This document shows, one piece after another, positions 32,100-39,549 of a stretch of DNA of 39,549 nt. Position 1 is the first letter of the stretch; each line of letters starts with the position of its first letter. The position numbers and the translations under genes are program-made. This stretch comes from Christensenellaceae bacterium (lineage in GTDB: Bacteria; Bacillota; Clostridia; Christensenellales; Aristaeellaceae), in the NCBI GenBank assembly GCA_022510815.1, contig JAFLST010000026.1:1-39549 (forward strand), written 5' to 3'. The notes below the pieces were generated by a model. That model made no database searches, was not told where the DNA came from, and saw only the letters and a list, made by a program, of their open reading frames with translations.

Positions 32100-35000
32100 G
32101 TGGCGCAGAGATTGAATTCATCGCCGAAAAAGACAAGGCAAAAAGTGAAGATATGGACCCGGCTGTCGATCCCCATTCTGCTGGTGGTCGTGTTTCAGGT
32201 GCTCACTTATTCCGCTGTGCTGATCTTCGGCGGCGAGTTCCGCAATATCCGGGAGTATGCTTACAGCACGCTGGTGGAGAAAACGGAATACCGCAGCTCT
32301 TATATCCGCAATGAGCTGCGGGGCAAGCCCATCCTTGTGCAGGAATACGCCGAGCAGATCAACAGCATGGTGGCAGGGATTCTCGAGGAGCGCGGCGCGT
32401 CCATCGCGGACGTGCAGACGGACAAGGAGCTGGACAGCGCGATTCTGGAGTCCTCCGTGAGCATCGTGACGAGCCTTCTCCGTCGCTCACTGGTCAACGA
32501 CGCCTATCTCATTCTGGAAACGGGCAGCCTGTACGCGGACGAGGGCGGCGCCAATGCCAGGGCGGCGCTGTATCTGCGCGATCTGGACCCCAATTCCGGC
32601 GCGGGGTACAGCGATCTGCTGATGGAGATCGGCTCCACCGCCATCTCCCAGAAATTTGGCATTACCCGGCATTCCGGCTGGACCATTCATTTCATGCCGG
32701 ATCTGGCGGACAGCGCAAACGCTGATTTCTATTTCAGAACCATCCGAACGGCCAAGGACAACGGCCATCTCCTGACAAACTATCTCGGCTATTGGAGCGG
32801 GTTCTCCGAGCTTTCGCCCGTGGTCGCGCCGAGCATGAAATACACCATGCCCCTCGTCGCGCGGGACGGCACGGTTTACGGCGTGATCGGCGTGGGCATG
32901 ATGGAGAGCGCCATCCTGTCCAACATTCCTTCCAACGACTTCATGAGCGATACCGCCTGCTACATTCTGGGTCGCAGCGTGGAGGACAGCCAATACGATA
33001 TCCAGACCCGCGCCGGAGCCTCCTTCGGAAGCCTCTTGGGAAGCACGGGGACGCTGTACATCGGCAATAAGCTGGAAGCGGACGAGGACGTCTACGGCAT
33101 CGACATGGATGCGGAGATTGATCTGCTGGGCAGCGTGCAGCAGCTGGAGCTGTACAACCAGATCAGCCCTTACGCGGGGGAGCGTTGGGCGCTGATCTCC
33201 GTTGCGGACAGGTCGAGCGTGCTGCGCCCGGTGACATTCCTGTCGCAGATGCTGATGTTCTCGGCGCTGGCCTCGCTGATCGTGGCCGCGCTGGTCGCTG
33301 TCCCGAGCTGCACCGGGTTCATCCGCCCGATCACCGCCGCCATCCGGCTGATGAAAGCCAAGCGGAAATACAATGAGGTCATCCATTTCCAGCCCTCCAA
33401 CATCTACGAGATCGACGAGCTGACGGACGCGATCACGCAGCTTCAGATCAACGTGCAGGACGTTTCGTCGGAGGTCTCGAAGATGATCAGCGTGGCGGAC
33501 GTGGGGCTGGGCACCTTCCGGTATGACCGCACGGACGGCAGCGTCTTTGTGGGCCGGAGCCTGATCACGACGCTGCGGCTTCAGCTCCCGCCGGATGAGG
33601 ACATCGTGATGACCCGGGAGGAATTCCTGAGCAGCATCAAGAACCGGGACGCGTGGTCGGCCATCGCCGCGGGGCTGGAGATGACCGAGGGCGAAACGCG
33701 GGAGGATTACAGCGAGGTCTACAAGATCGGGATGACCAGCGGCAGCACGCGCTGGATGCGGCTGGGCTACACCTATTCGCCCACCTCCGCCATCGGCATC
33801 GTGCAGGACATCACCGATACCATGCTGGAAAAGCAGCGCATCGAGTATGAGCGGGATTATGACAGCCTGACGGGCCTGATGAACCGCCACGCCTATTATC
33901 CGCGCGTGGAGGCGCTGTTCCACGACAAGAGCGGCCTGAAGATCACCGCCTTTGTCATGATTGACTTGGATAACCTCAAATACGTCAACGATACCTACGG
34001 CCACGATTTCGGCGACGATTACATCAAGACGGCCGCGACCGTCCTCAGGAAGTTCGAGAGCTTCGGCGGCATTGTTGCCCGCATTTCCGGCGATGAGTTC
34101 AACGTCTGCCTGCCGGGCTTCTCCTCCAAGGAGGCGGCGCGGGAGATGATCGCCGGCGTGCATGCCAAGATGCTGCAGAGCAGCTGCCTGTTAGCGGACG
34201 GCACGCATTTCAGGATTCGCGCCAGCTTCGGCGTCTCGTGGTATCCGGACGACGCGGAGAGCTGCGAGCTGCTGATGAAGTACGCGGATTTCGCCATGTA
34301 CACCATCAAGCACTCCACCAAGGGCAACATCGCGGAATTCGATATGACCTCTTACTCGGCGGATTCCGTCCTGCTCACCGGCGTGGAGGAGCTGAACCGC
34401 ATCATCGAGGAGCGCAGCGTCCGGTACGCGTTCCAGAGCATCGTCTCGGCAAAGACGGGCGAGATCTATGGCTATGAGGCGCTGATGCGCGTGCAGTCGC
34501 AGATTTTCCAGTCTCCGCTGGAGCTGCTGAGGACAGCGAAGACTGGCGCTAAGCTCTACGAGATTGAGCGGCTGACGTGGTCGAAGTCGCTGGAGGACTT
34601 CCAGAGCCTGATCGACGCGGGGCAGATCGACGCCAAGGCCCACATCTTCATCAACACCATCGCCAACTGCAAGCTGGAGATCGCCGATGTGCAGGCCATT
34701 GAGGCGGCCCGCGCGAATCTGCTGGGGCAGGTGGTGCTGGAGGTGCTGGAGGGCGAGAACGCGAACGAGACCTTCGCCGCCCACAAGAAGGCTTACATGA
34801 AGAAGTGGAACGCCCAGATCGCCCTCGACGATTTCGGCACGGGCTATAACAGCGAATACGCGCTTCTGTCCATCCAGCCGAACATCATCAAGATCGACCG
34901 CTCCATCACGAGCGGCTGCGATAAGGACGCCAGCCGGCGCATGATCATCAACAATCTGGTCACGCTGGCGCGGACGAAGCAGATTCTCGTGCTGGTGGAG

Positions 35001-35183
35001 GGCGTGGAGACGGAGGAGGAGATGAAGACCGCCATTGCCTGCGGCGTTGATCTCCTGCAGGGCTATTATCTCGCGCGTCCGCTGTTCGAGCCCCAGCCGA
35101 TGGCCCCGGAGGTGGCGGAAATGATCCGGAACGCGGCCGGCCGTGACGACGAGCCGCAGGACGACTGGTCCACCAGACCCTGA
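32100..35183 (+). CDS. Cache-PAS-GGDEF-EAL c-di-GMP turnover protein
   Basis: A 1027-residue membrane sensor. One helix (about 17-43), a large outer domain of the dCache type (44-378), a second helix (380-402), a linker/PAS-like region (about 455-580), then GGDEF and EAL. The GGDEF motif is S-G-D-E-F (663-667) with L-D-N-L-K-Y-V-N-D upstream, compatible with cyclase activity. No RxxD inhibitory site stands before it. The EAL domain keeps E-A-L (793-795), D-D-F-G-T-G-Y (910-916), K-I-D, and V-E-G-V-E-T, so phosphodiesterase activity is likely. The GTG start follows GGGGGAT. It is divergent from the polysaccharide operon and is the only apparent c-di-GMP enzyme in the window. Net direction cannot be told. 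Confidence 0.92.
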   Translation: MAQRLNSSPKKTRQKVKIWTRLSIPILLVVVFQVLTYSAVLIFGGEFRNIREYAYSTLVEKTEYRSSYIRNELRGKPILVQEYAEQINSMVAGILEERGASIADVQTDKELDSAILESSVSIVTSLLRRSLVNDAYLILETGSLYADEGGANARAALYLRDLDPNSGAGYSDLLMEIGSTAISQKFGITRHSGWTIHFMPDLADSANADFYFRTIRTAKDNGHLLTNYLGYWSGFSELSPVVAPSMKYTMPLVARDGTVYGVIGVGMMESAILSNIPSNDFMSDTACYILGRSVEDSQYDIQTRAGASFGSLLGSTGTLYIGNKLEADEDVYGIDMDAEIDLLGSVQQLELYNQISPYAGERWALISVADRSSVLRPVTFLSQMLMFSALASLIVAALVAVPSCTGFIRPITAAIRLMKAKRKYNEVIHFQPSNIYEIDELTDAITQLQINVQDVSSEVSKMISVADVGLGTFRYDRTDGSVFVGRSLITTLRLQLPPDEDIVMTREEFLSSIKNRDAWSAIAAGLEMTEGETREDYSEVYKIGMTSGSTRWMRLGYTYSPTSAIGIVQDITDTMLEKQRIEYERDYDSLTGLMNRHAYYPRVEALFHDKSGLKITAFVMIDLDNLKYVNDTYGHDFGDDYIKTAATVLRKFESFGGIVARISGDEFNVCLPGFSSKEAAREMIAGVHAKMLQSSCLLADGTHFRIRASFGVSWYPDDAESCELLMKYADFAMYTIKHSTKGNIAEFDMTSYSADSVLLTGVEELNRIIEERSVRYAFQSIVSAKTGEIYGYEALMRVQSQIFQSPLELLRTAKTGAKLYEIERLTWSKSLEDFQSLIDAGQIDAKAHIFINTIANCKLEIADVQAIEAARANLLGQVVLEVLEGENANETFAAHKKAYMKKWNAQIALDDFGTGYNSEYALLSIQPNIIKIDRSITSGCDKDASRRMIINNLVTLARTKQILVLVEGVETEEEMKTAIACGVDLLQGYYLARPLFEPQPMAPEVAEMIRNAAGRDDEPQDDWSTRP

Positions 35184-35189
35184 CCTCGG

Positions 35190-35220
35190 GAGCGCTCTCT
35201 GAAAAGAGAGCGCTCTTTTT
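35190..35220 (+). terminator. Strong rho-independent terminator
   Basis: GAGCGCTCTCT / AGAGAGCGCTC, a perfect 11-base-pair stem with a GAAA tetraloop, then TTTTT, seven bases after the GGDEF-EAL stop. Confidence 0.95.
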
Positions 35221-35245
35221 GCCGGTAGCCATAGGGCCCGATCTG

Positions 35246-35254
35246 TGCTATACT
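35246..35254 (+). promoter_or_regulatory. Extended -10 promoter for GNAT gene
   Basis: TGCTATACT (TG-N-TATACT), about 50 bases before the acetyltransferase start, with no good -35 box. Confidence 0.5.
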
Positions 35255-35306
35255 GTTATCGGATCAGAGCGCCGCGTGGCGAGATGCGCGACAGTGGAGG
35301 CACATG

Positions 35307-35753
35307 ATGATCATCAGAAAAGCACAGGGAAAAGATGCGCGCGACTTGAAGGTGCTGTATTTCGAGCACCTGACCCATTACCCTCCCAAGGAAGAACAGG
35401 ACATGCGGCAGTGGGAGGATATCCTTGATCGGTTTGAAAAGGATGATAAAATGTACCTGCTGGTCGCGGAAGAGGACGGCAGGGTCGTTTCATCAGTGCA
35501 GATGGCGATCATTGAAAGCCTGACGCACAATGTCAGGCCGTTTGCGATCATTGAAAATGTTGTGACTCACAGTGATTTCAGAAATCGGGGCTATGCGTCG
35601 GCCCTGCTGGAGCAGGCATCCGAAATTGCCAGAGAGCTCGGATGCTATAAGATTTCACTGGAAACAGGGTCCAATCGGGAAAGCACGTTGAATTTCTATC
35701 GCAGCAACGGCTTTGAAATCGACGCAAAGCATGCCTGCCTGAAAAGACTGTAA
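35307..35753 (+). CDS. GNAT-family N-acetyltransferase
   Basis: A 148-residue acetyl-CoA-dependent acetyltransferase. The acetyl-CoA-binding segment is I-E-N-V-V-T-H-S-D-F-R-N-R-G-Y-A (R-x-x-G-x-A loop), followed by A-L-L-E-Q-A. The closing motif N-F-Y-R-S-N-G-F is typical of the fold. The substrate (small molecule, amino acid or protein) cannot be told. ATG 35307 is preferred over 35304 because GGAGG then sits six bases upstream. It is followed after 37 bases by a second GNAT gene in the same direction. Confidence 0.88.
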   Translation: MIIRKAQGKDARDLKVLYFEHLTHYPPKEEQDMRQWEDILDRFEKDDKMYLLVAEEDGRVVSSVQMAIIESLTHNVRPFAIIENVVTHSDFRNRGYASALLEQASEIARELGCYKISLETGSNRESTLNFYRSNGFEIDAKHACLKRL

Positions 35754-35790
35754 TCGCAGCCGAACCAATCGGAAGGTGGAGAGAGAACCT

Positions 35791-36396
35791 ATGCAGATTG
35801 AGGTGCGCCGTCTGAACAGGGACATGGCGGAGGAATATATCCGCTATTTTGACCATCGCGCTTTTGCGGACGGGAACCCGGAGAAGGGCTGCTATTGCGT
35901 CTGGCATCACTGGACGGACAGGCATGAGCATGAGCGCAGCCTGATGCCGGAGAATCAAAGACCCTCCTGCAAGCGGGAATACGCGAGAAAGCTGATCGAG
36001 GACGGCACGCTGAACGGCTTTGCCGCGTTTGACGGCGATCAGATGATCGGGTTCTGCAACGCCGATCTGAAAGATCACTATTTCCGATTGAGCCGGGAAA
36101 ACAACGCGGCGAGCTGGACCGGCGCGGATGAAAAGGATCGAATCCTGTCCATTGTCTGCTATATCGTCGCTCCTGACTGGCGGAGAAAGGGCGTTGCCAA
36201 GGCGCTGCTGGACGGAGCCTGCCGCTATGCGCGGGAGAACGGATATGACCATGTCGAGGGCTATCCGCCGCGGGGAGCGTTCTCGGAGCGTGATTGCGGC
36301 GGTTCCCTTTCCATGTATGTGAACGCCGGGTTTGAAATCATCGACGTCCCCGGCGGCGTTATCGCAAGAAAAAGCCTGAAAGCCCCGAAGCCGTAA
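35791..36396 (+). CDS. GNAT-family N-acetyltransferase
   Basis: A 201-residue protein. The acetyl-CoA site is C-Y-I-V-A-P-D-W-R-R-K-G-V-A-K-A-L-L (R-x-x-G-x-A). The N-terminal part has a C-Y-C-V-W-H-H-W motif seen in a group of GNAT proteins with an aromatic/Cys-rich first half, and a Y-V-N-A-G-F-E-I motif closes the domain. The start at 35791 has GGAGAGAG upstream; a GTG at 35776 lacks a ribosome site. It probably shares a transcript with the preceding GNAT gene but is not closely related to it. Substrate unknown. Confidence 0.85.
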   Translation: MQIEVRRLNRDMAEEYIRYFDHRAFADGNPEKGCYCVWHHWTDRHEHERSLMPENQRPSCKREYARKLIEDGTLNGFAAFDGDQMIGFCNADLKDHYFRLSRENNAASWTGADEKDRILSIVCYIVAPDWRRKGVAKALLDGACRYARENGYDHVEGYPPRGAFSERDCGGSLSMYVNAGFEIIDVPGGVIARKSLKAPKP

Positions 36397-36447
36397 CAGC
36401 GCGGAGGCAATCAGGCTGTGGTTTGGATGGCAGAAACCGTGGCCGCT

Positions 36448-36921
36448 TTATTCTTCGGCTGGTTCAATGCCCATGGCCGTCAGCTCATCGGCGGTGAACA
36501 GCTCGAGCTGCACCTGATGCGGCAGGCAGATGATCATGTTGCCAAGGACGCGGGTCCGGCGGTTCTCGCGGGTCACCGCGCCCTGCTCCACGCAGTCCTG
36601 ATTCTCGCAGGTCGCCGATTCCATCCAGATGCTGTCAGCCGTGGCGTGGATGATGTTCACCATCTCGTCGCCCTGCGTGAGCGTGAAGACGGTTTCGCCC
36701 TCGAGCAGGATGGGTTCATAGGTGGTGCTGCCCGCCGTGACAAGCAGATAGAGCGGCGCGTCCGATGAGGGTTCGGCATCGACGGAGACCGCCGTGCCGG
36801 GGAGCTGTTCATCGCTGACGGTTCTTGAACCGCGCATCGTCAGCCCGGCGACCGCTGCCGCGGCGGCGAGGATAACCATAAGCATCACAGCAAGGGCGTT
36901 GCGATTGCGCAGCCACCGCAT
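36448..36921 (-). CDS. NusG-domain-II-containing membrane-anchored protein
   Basis: A 157-residue protein with one N-terminal membrane helix (10-28) and an outer NusG-II-type beta domain. It carries C-E-N-Q-D-C-V and the I-I-C-L-P-H-Q-V-Q-L-E-L ending common to this small family of Clostridia. These proteins often sit beside redox or FMN-linked membrane genes; their function is not established. Here it lies 36 bases downstream of the response regulator on the same strand, so it is probably the third gene of that operon. AAGGAG stands ten bases before its ATG. Confidence 0.82.
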   Translation of the reverse strand: MRWLRNRNALAVMLMVILAAAAAVAGLTMRGSRTVSDEQLPGTAVSVDAEPSSDAPLYLLVTAGSTTYEPILLEGETVFTLTQGDEMVNIIHATADSIWMESATCENQDCVEQGAVTRENRRTRVLGNMIICLPHQVQLELFTADELTAMGIEPAEE

Positions 36922-36957
36922 AGAGAAGCACTCCTTCGGACGGACACAGGCTGTCCG

Positions 36958-37644
36958 TCATTTTTTGATGTGGCGATATTCCGTCCGGGGGCGGCCGCCC
37001 GTGGTGTAGTCCACCCGGCTGACGACCTCATCCGTCTCGATCAGATGGTTCAGATATCTCCTGACCGTAATCTTGGACAGTCCCGTTTCGCCCGCGACCT
37101 GCTCGGCGGTCAGGTAAGCGCCCGTGTGAGCGCCCATGCAGCCCCGGATGCGCTCCAGCGTCTGGCGCTGCATGCCCTTGTCCAGCTCCAGCGAGCGGCT
37201 GGAGGGGTTCACCCGCGCGGCGCTGACGATGGCGTCGATGTCCTCCTGCGTAAAGTTCATGCCCTTCTCCATCGCTTTGCGGCGGATGAGCACCTTGTTG
37301 AGCGCCTGCTCGAAGCGCTCGTAGAGGAACGGCTTGACGAGGTAATCCACCGCGCCAAGCTGGAGGGCCTTCTGCAGGCTGGCCACGTCGTTCATGGCGG
37401 TGATCATGATCGCGTCCATGGTCTTGCCGCGGTGGCGCAGCGCCTCCAGCAGCTCCAGCCCGGACATCTCCGGCATGAACAGGTCCAGCAGCACCAGATC
37501 GACGTCCCGCTGCTCCAGAAAGGCGAGGGCGTCGCGGCCGTTGTGGAAGGTGGCGACCACCTTGACGCCCGGCGTTTTCTCCGCGAACTGGCTGTTGAGG
37601 GCCGCGACCATGCGGTCATCCTCAACGATCACGATCTTCAGCAC
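36958..37644 (-). CDS. Response regulator, CitB/DcuR/MalR type
   Basis: A 228-residue two-component regulator. The receiver domain (1-120) has the acidic pair E-D-D (8-10), phospho-acceptor D54 (L-V-L-L-D-L-F-M-P-E-M), T82 and K104 (Y-L-V-K-P-F). The C-terminal part is an HTH of the CitB/MalR kind: L-T-A-E-Q-V-A-G-E-T-G-L-S-K-I-T-V-R-R-Y-L-N, followed by the wing G-G-R-P-R-T-E-Y. The GTG start at 37644 overlaps the kinase gene by 23 bases. With malic enzyme divergently placed beyond the kinase, control of malate metabolism as by B. subtilis MalR is likely. Confidence 0.9.
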   Translation of the reverse strand: MLKIVIVEDDRMVAALNSQFAEKTPGVKVVATFHNGRDALAFLEQRDVDLVLLDLFMPEMSGLELLEALRHRGKTMDAIMITAMNDVASLQKALQLGAVDYLVKPFLYERFEQALNKVLIRRKAMEKGMNFTQEDIDAIVSAARVNPSSRSLELDKGMQRQTLERIRGCMGAHTGAYLTAEQVAGETGLSKITVRRYLNHLIETDEVVSRVDYTTGGRPRTEYRHIKK

Positions 37645-39220
37645 CGGCGCTCACCGTCCTTTTCTTGTCAAAGCTCGCCGTGAAGGAGCTGCCCTCGCCC
37701 GGCTCCGACTCGATCTCCAGATACCCGCCATGCTCCCGGACGATCTGCTGGATCAGCCGCAGGCCGAAGCCGTGGCCCTCGCCCTTGGTTGTGTACTGCC
37801 GGGCCCGCAGGGTCTCGATCTGCTCCGGGGTCATGCCGCAGCCCGTGTCGTCCACCGTGATGGTCAGGCCTTCCTCGCTCTGCCCGATGAACACCTCCAC
37901 CTGCCGCGGGAAGGGTCGGTTCTTCACGGCGTCGAAGGCGTTCTCGATCAGGTTCCCGACCACCGTCACCAAATCGCGGGCGGACAGGTAGGGGTTGTGC
38001 GCCTCAAGGCGGCTGTCGCGCCGGAGGGAGAACTGAATGTCCAGCTCCTTGGCGTGGTTCGTCTTGCCCAGCAGCAGCGCCGCCAGCGTGCGGTTTTCGA
38101 TCTGCCGGACAACCCACTGGTAGCTGTTCTCGGTCTCGGCCACCACGCCGTCAATGAAGGCCATGGCCTGCTGCGTATCGCCGATCTGCAGGAGGCCCGA
38201 GATGACGTGCAGCTTGTTGAGGTACTCGTGGGTGTTTGCCCGCAGCGCCTGAATGACCTGATCGGTGCCTGTGAGCTGCTCAGCCATGCGGGTGAACTCC
38301 GTTCGGTCGCGCCAGACCAGCAGGATGGCAGCCGTCTTGCCCTTGCGCTTGAGCGGCACCGTCTTGGCCAGCAGGGTGCGCTCATCCAGCTCGAGCATCA
38401 GGCCTATGTGGGTTTCCCCGCTGCGCAGGGCCGCGTCGATATCCGGCCGCAGAGGGAAGTCCTCCGGCAGCGCCTCGCCGGGGAGAATGACCCGCGCCGG
38501 AGCGTTGCGGAACAGGAAGCTCCCGTCCGGGGCCAGCGCCGTCACGCCTTCGTTGAGGTTGTCCAGCACCTCCTCCTGCTGCAGATACATCCGGGCAAAT
38601 ACGCTGGGCTCGTGCCCAAGCAGCTCCCGGCGGATGCCCCGGGCAATAAGATACGCGAGCAGCAGACCGAGCACCAGCGCGGCGGCAAAAATGATCCCCA
38701 GCTGCGTCAGGATGCGCTTCTGTTCGGCGCGGACGGTGTCCATGGACGCGCTGACCATCAGGAACCCGGCGATTGAGCCGCTTTCGTCGGTGACCGCGTG
38801 GAAGGCCCGGCGCTGCACGCTCATGCTGCCCTGCTCGGTGGTCATATAGGGCGCTTCCCCTTGGAGGATGCCCTTCTCGTCGCCGCCGACGAAGGTCTGA
38901 CCGATGCGCTCGTGATCCGGGTGGTAGAGCCTGCTACCCGACTTGTCCGCCAGCACGATGAAGTCAAGGTTGTCGGTGCCCGCGATGACCCCGTCGAGCC
39001 TGTCCATCAGCCCGTCGGAGACCTGTCCCTTCATCAGCGCCGACCGGATATCCGTGTCTCCGGCCAGCAGCCGCGCCGCGCCCATGATCCGCGCGTCCAG
39101 ACTGCTCTGCAGCTCGTGGAGCTGCTGGGGGACGATTGCCGCGCCGACCATCGCCAGCAGCAGGACGATCAGCAGGCAATAGGACAGCGTCAGGCGCTGG
39201 AGCATCGTGGCGCGCTTCAT
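37622..39220 (-). CDS. Sensor histidine kinase, CitA/DcuS/MalK type
   Basis: A 532-residue membrane kinase: helix (about 10-32), outer PAS/CitA-like sensor domain (35-170) with the L-Y-H-P-D-H-E-R-I-G-Q-x-F motif of C4-dicarboxylate and citrate sensors, a second helix (about 172-194), a cytoplasmic PAS (210-310), then the kinase. The phosphorylation site is H331 in T-H-E-Y-L-N-K-L-H-V-I-S-G-L-L, typical for this subfamily. N-L-I-E-N-A-F-D-A, D-D-T-G-C-G-M and G-H-G-F-G-L form the ATP site. GGGAG precedes ATG 39220. The ligand is probably malate or another dicarboxylate, judged from the divergent malic enzyme gene. Confidence 0.92.
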   Translation of the reverse strand: MKRATMLQRLTLSYCLLIVLLLAMVGAAIVPQQLHELQSSLDARIMGAARLLAGDTDIRSALMKGQVSDGLMDRLDGVIAGTDNLDFIVLADKSGSRLYHPDHERIGQTFVGGDEKGILQGEAPYMTTEQGSMSVQRRAFHAVTDESGSIAGFLMVSASMDTVRAEQKRILTQLGIIFAAALVLGLLLAYLIARGIRRELLGHEPSVFARMYLQQEEVLDNLNEGVTALAPDGSFLFRNAPARVILPGEALPEDFPLRPDIDAALRSGETHIGLMLELDERTLLAKTVPLKRKGKTAAILLVWRDRTEFTRMAEQLTGTDQVIQALRANTHEYLNKLHVISGLLQIGDTQQAMAFIDGVVAETENSYQWVVRQIENRTLAALLLGKTNHAKELDIQFSLRRDSRLEAHNPYLSARDLVTVVGNLIENAFDAVKNRPFPRQVEVFIGQSEEGLTITVDDTGCGMTPEQIETLRARQYTTKGEGHGFGLRLIQQIVREHGGYLEIESEPGEGSSFTASFDKKRTVSAGAEDRDR

Positions 39221-39252
39221 GGCGGGCTCTCCCTTCTTCGGTCTTTTTCTCC

Positions 39253-39281
39253 ATTATACAGCATATTGCCGCTGGATTCTA
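39253..39281 (-). promoter_or_regulatory. Promoter for the sensor kinase operon
   Basis: On the minus strand a perfect -10 TATAAT (39258-39253) with a 17-base spacer to TAGAAT (39281-39276), about 32 bases before the kinase ATG. Confidence 0.6.
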
Positions 39282-39360
39282 CTTTCTTTACTTACCAAAG
39301 GGTTTGTTTATTTTCCTAAGGCTTCTCATTTTCACAAACGATGGTACAGTAGAATCAACG
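39282..39360. promoter_or_regulatory. AT-rich divergent control region, malic enzyme side
   Basis: A T-rich stretch (TTTACTTACC, GGTTTGTTTATTTTCC) separates the kinase and malic enzyme genes. On the plus strand TTCTCA, 16 bases, then TACAGT with a TG-N extension (TGGTACAGT, near 39341-39349) is a candidate malic enzyme promoter. The T-rich part upstream is the natural place for the CitB-type regulator to bind. Confidence 0.4.
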
Positions 39361-39404
39361 AAAAGCCCATCCGCCTGCGGATGAAGGGAAGAGGAGAGAC
39401 GACA

Positions 39405-39549
39405 ATGGACTATAACAAGCTGGCACTGGAAATGCACGAGAATCACAGGGGCAAGATCAGCGTTCTGTCCAAGGTGAAGGTGGAAAACCGGGAGGACCTG
39501 TCCACCGCCTATACCCCCGGCGTGGCGGAACCCTGCCGCAAGATTCGCG
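39405..39549 (+). CDS. NAD(P)-dependent malic enzyme, N-terminal end only
   Basis: The first 48 codons of a gene cut by the window end. Malic enzyme oxidatively decarboxylates malate to pyruvate. The visible part has H-x-x-x-x-G-K-I-S-V, then V-E-N-R-E-D-L-S-T-A-Y-T-P-G-V-A-E-P-C, the well-known bacterial malic enzyme signature with its catalytic Tyr region. GAGGAG lies eight bases before ATG 39405. It is divergent from the sensor kinase pair, matching the malate-responsive arrangement known in Bacillus. Cofactor preference cannot be judged from this part. Confidence 0.9.
   Translation, partial: MDYNKLALEMHENHRGKISVLSKVKVENREDLSTAYTPGVAEPCRKIR

Noticed and set aside
36373-36417. Terminator between the second GNAT gene and the NusG-II gene
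   Set aside because: AGCCTGA and TCAGGCT are complementary but 31 bases apart, the left arm lies inside the coding region and no T run follows.
1-39549. tRNA, rRNA or CRISPR features
   Set aside because: No cloverleaf with a TTCGA-type arm, no rRNA-like sequence and no regularly spaced short direct repeats were noticed on either strand; a dedicated search was not possible.

Overview
The window is a GC-rich, gene-dense stretch of a Gram-positive chromosome. It is most likely an anaerobic gut or rumen member of the Clostridia (Bacillota). This is inferred from strong AGGAGG-type ribosome sites, a lipoprotein SBP, a YczE/YitT-type membrane protein, EutH, a NusG-domain-II protein, a CitA/DcuS-CitB/DcuR-type two-component pair beside malic enzyme, and glycan-degrading GH29 and GH38 enzymes. 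No rRNA, tRNA, CRISPR array or complete insertion sequence was seen.

Left part (1-9.9 kb): the end of an alpha-L-fucosidase (GH29) and a YczE-like membrane protein. A minus-strand pair follows: a NifU-like small protein and a GH38 alpha-mannosidase. Next come an M24B aminopeptidase-like protein overlapping an orphan EutH-type permease, and a large secreted protein joining a propeller-like half to an ABC solute-binding half.

Centre (10-31 kb): a two-armed exopolysaccharide locus. The minus-strand arm (30928 down to 15677) has eight tightly packed genes: UDP-GlcNAc 2-epimerase, processive GT2 synthase, BcsB-like protein, GT39-like transferase, a thioredoxin/GH8-like fusion, MBOAT acyltransferase, SGNH acyltransferase with three LamG-like repeats, and a 1030-residue GT-C-like protein made of two homologous halves. 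The plus-strand arm (10062 to 14633) has an XRE regulator, a single-copy relative of the duplicated GT-C protein, a membrane-anchored degenerate GGDEF protein that keeps the c-di-GMP-binding I-site, and a DUF2334 protein. The core set (GH8, I-site GGDEF receptor, DUF2334, GT2, BcsB-like) matches Bacillus subtilis ydaJKLMN and the Listeria Pss exopolysaccharide system. Here it is split into convergent arms and enlarged with its own epimerase, an O-acylation pair, extra lipid-linked-sugar transferases and a redox domain. The epimerase suggests a ManNAc-containing polymer, as in Listeria. Between the arms is a less GC-rich island with a blasticidin-S/cytidine deaminase-like gene and an unexplained conserved-looking stretch.

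Right part (31-39.5 kb): an orphan solute-binding lipoprotein and a 1027-residue Cache-PAS-GGDEF-EAL protein run divergently from the polysaccharide operon and plausibly set the c-di-GMP level read by the I-site receptor. Two GNAT acetyltransferases follow. Then, on the minus strand, come a sensor kinase, a response regulator and a NusG-II protein, divergent from a malic enzyme gene cut by the window end.
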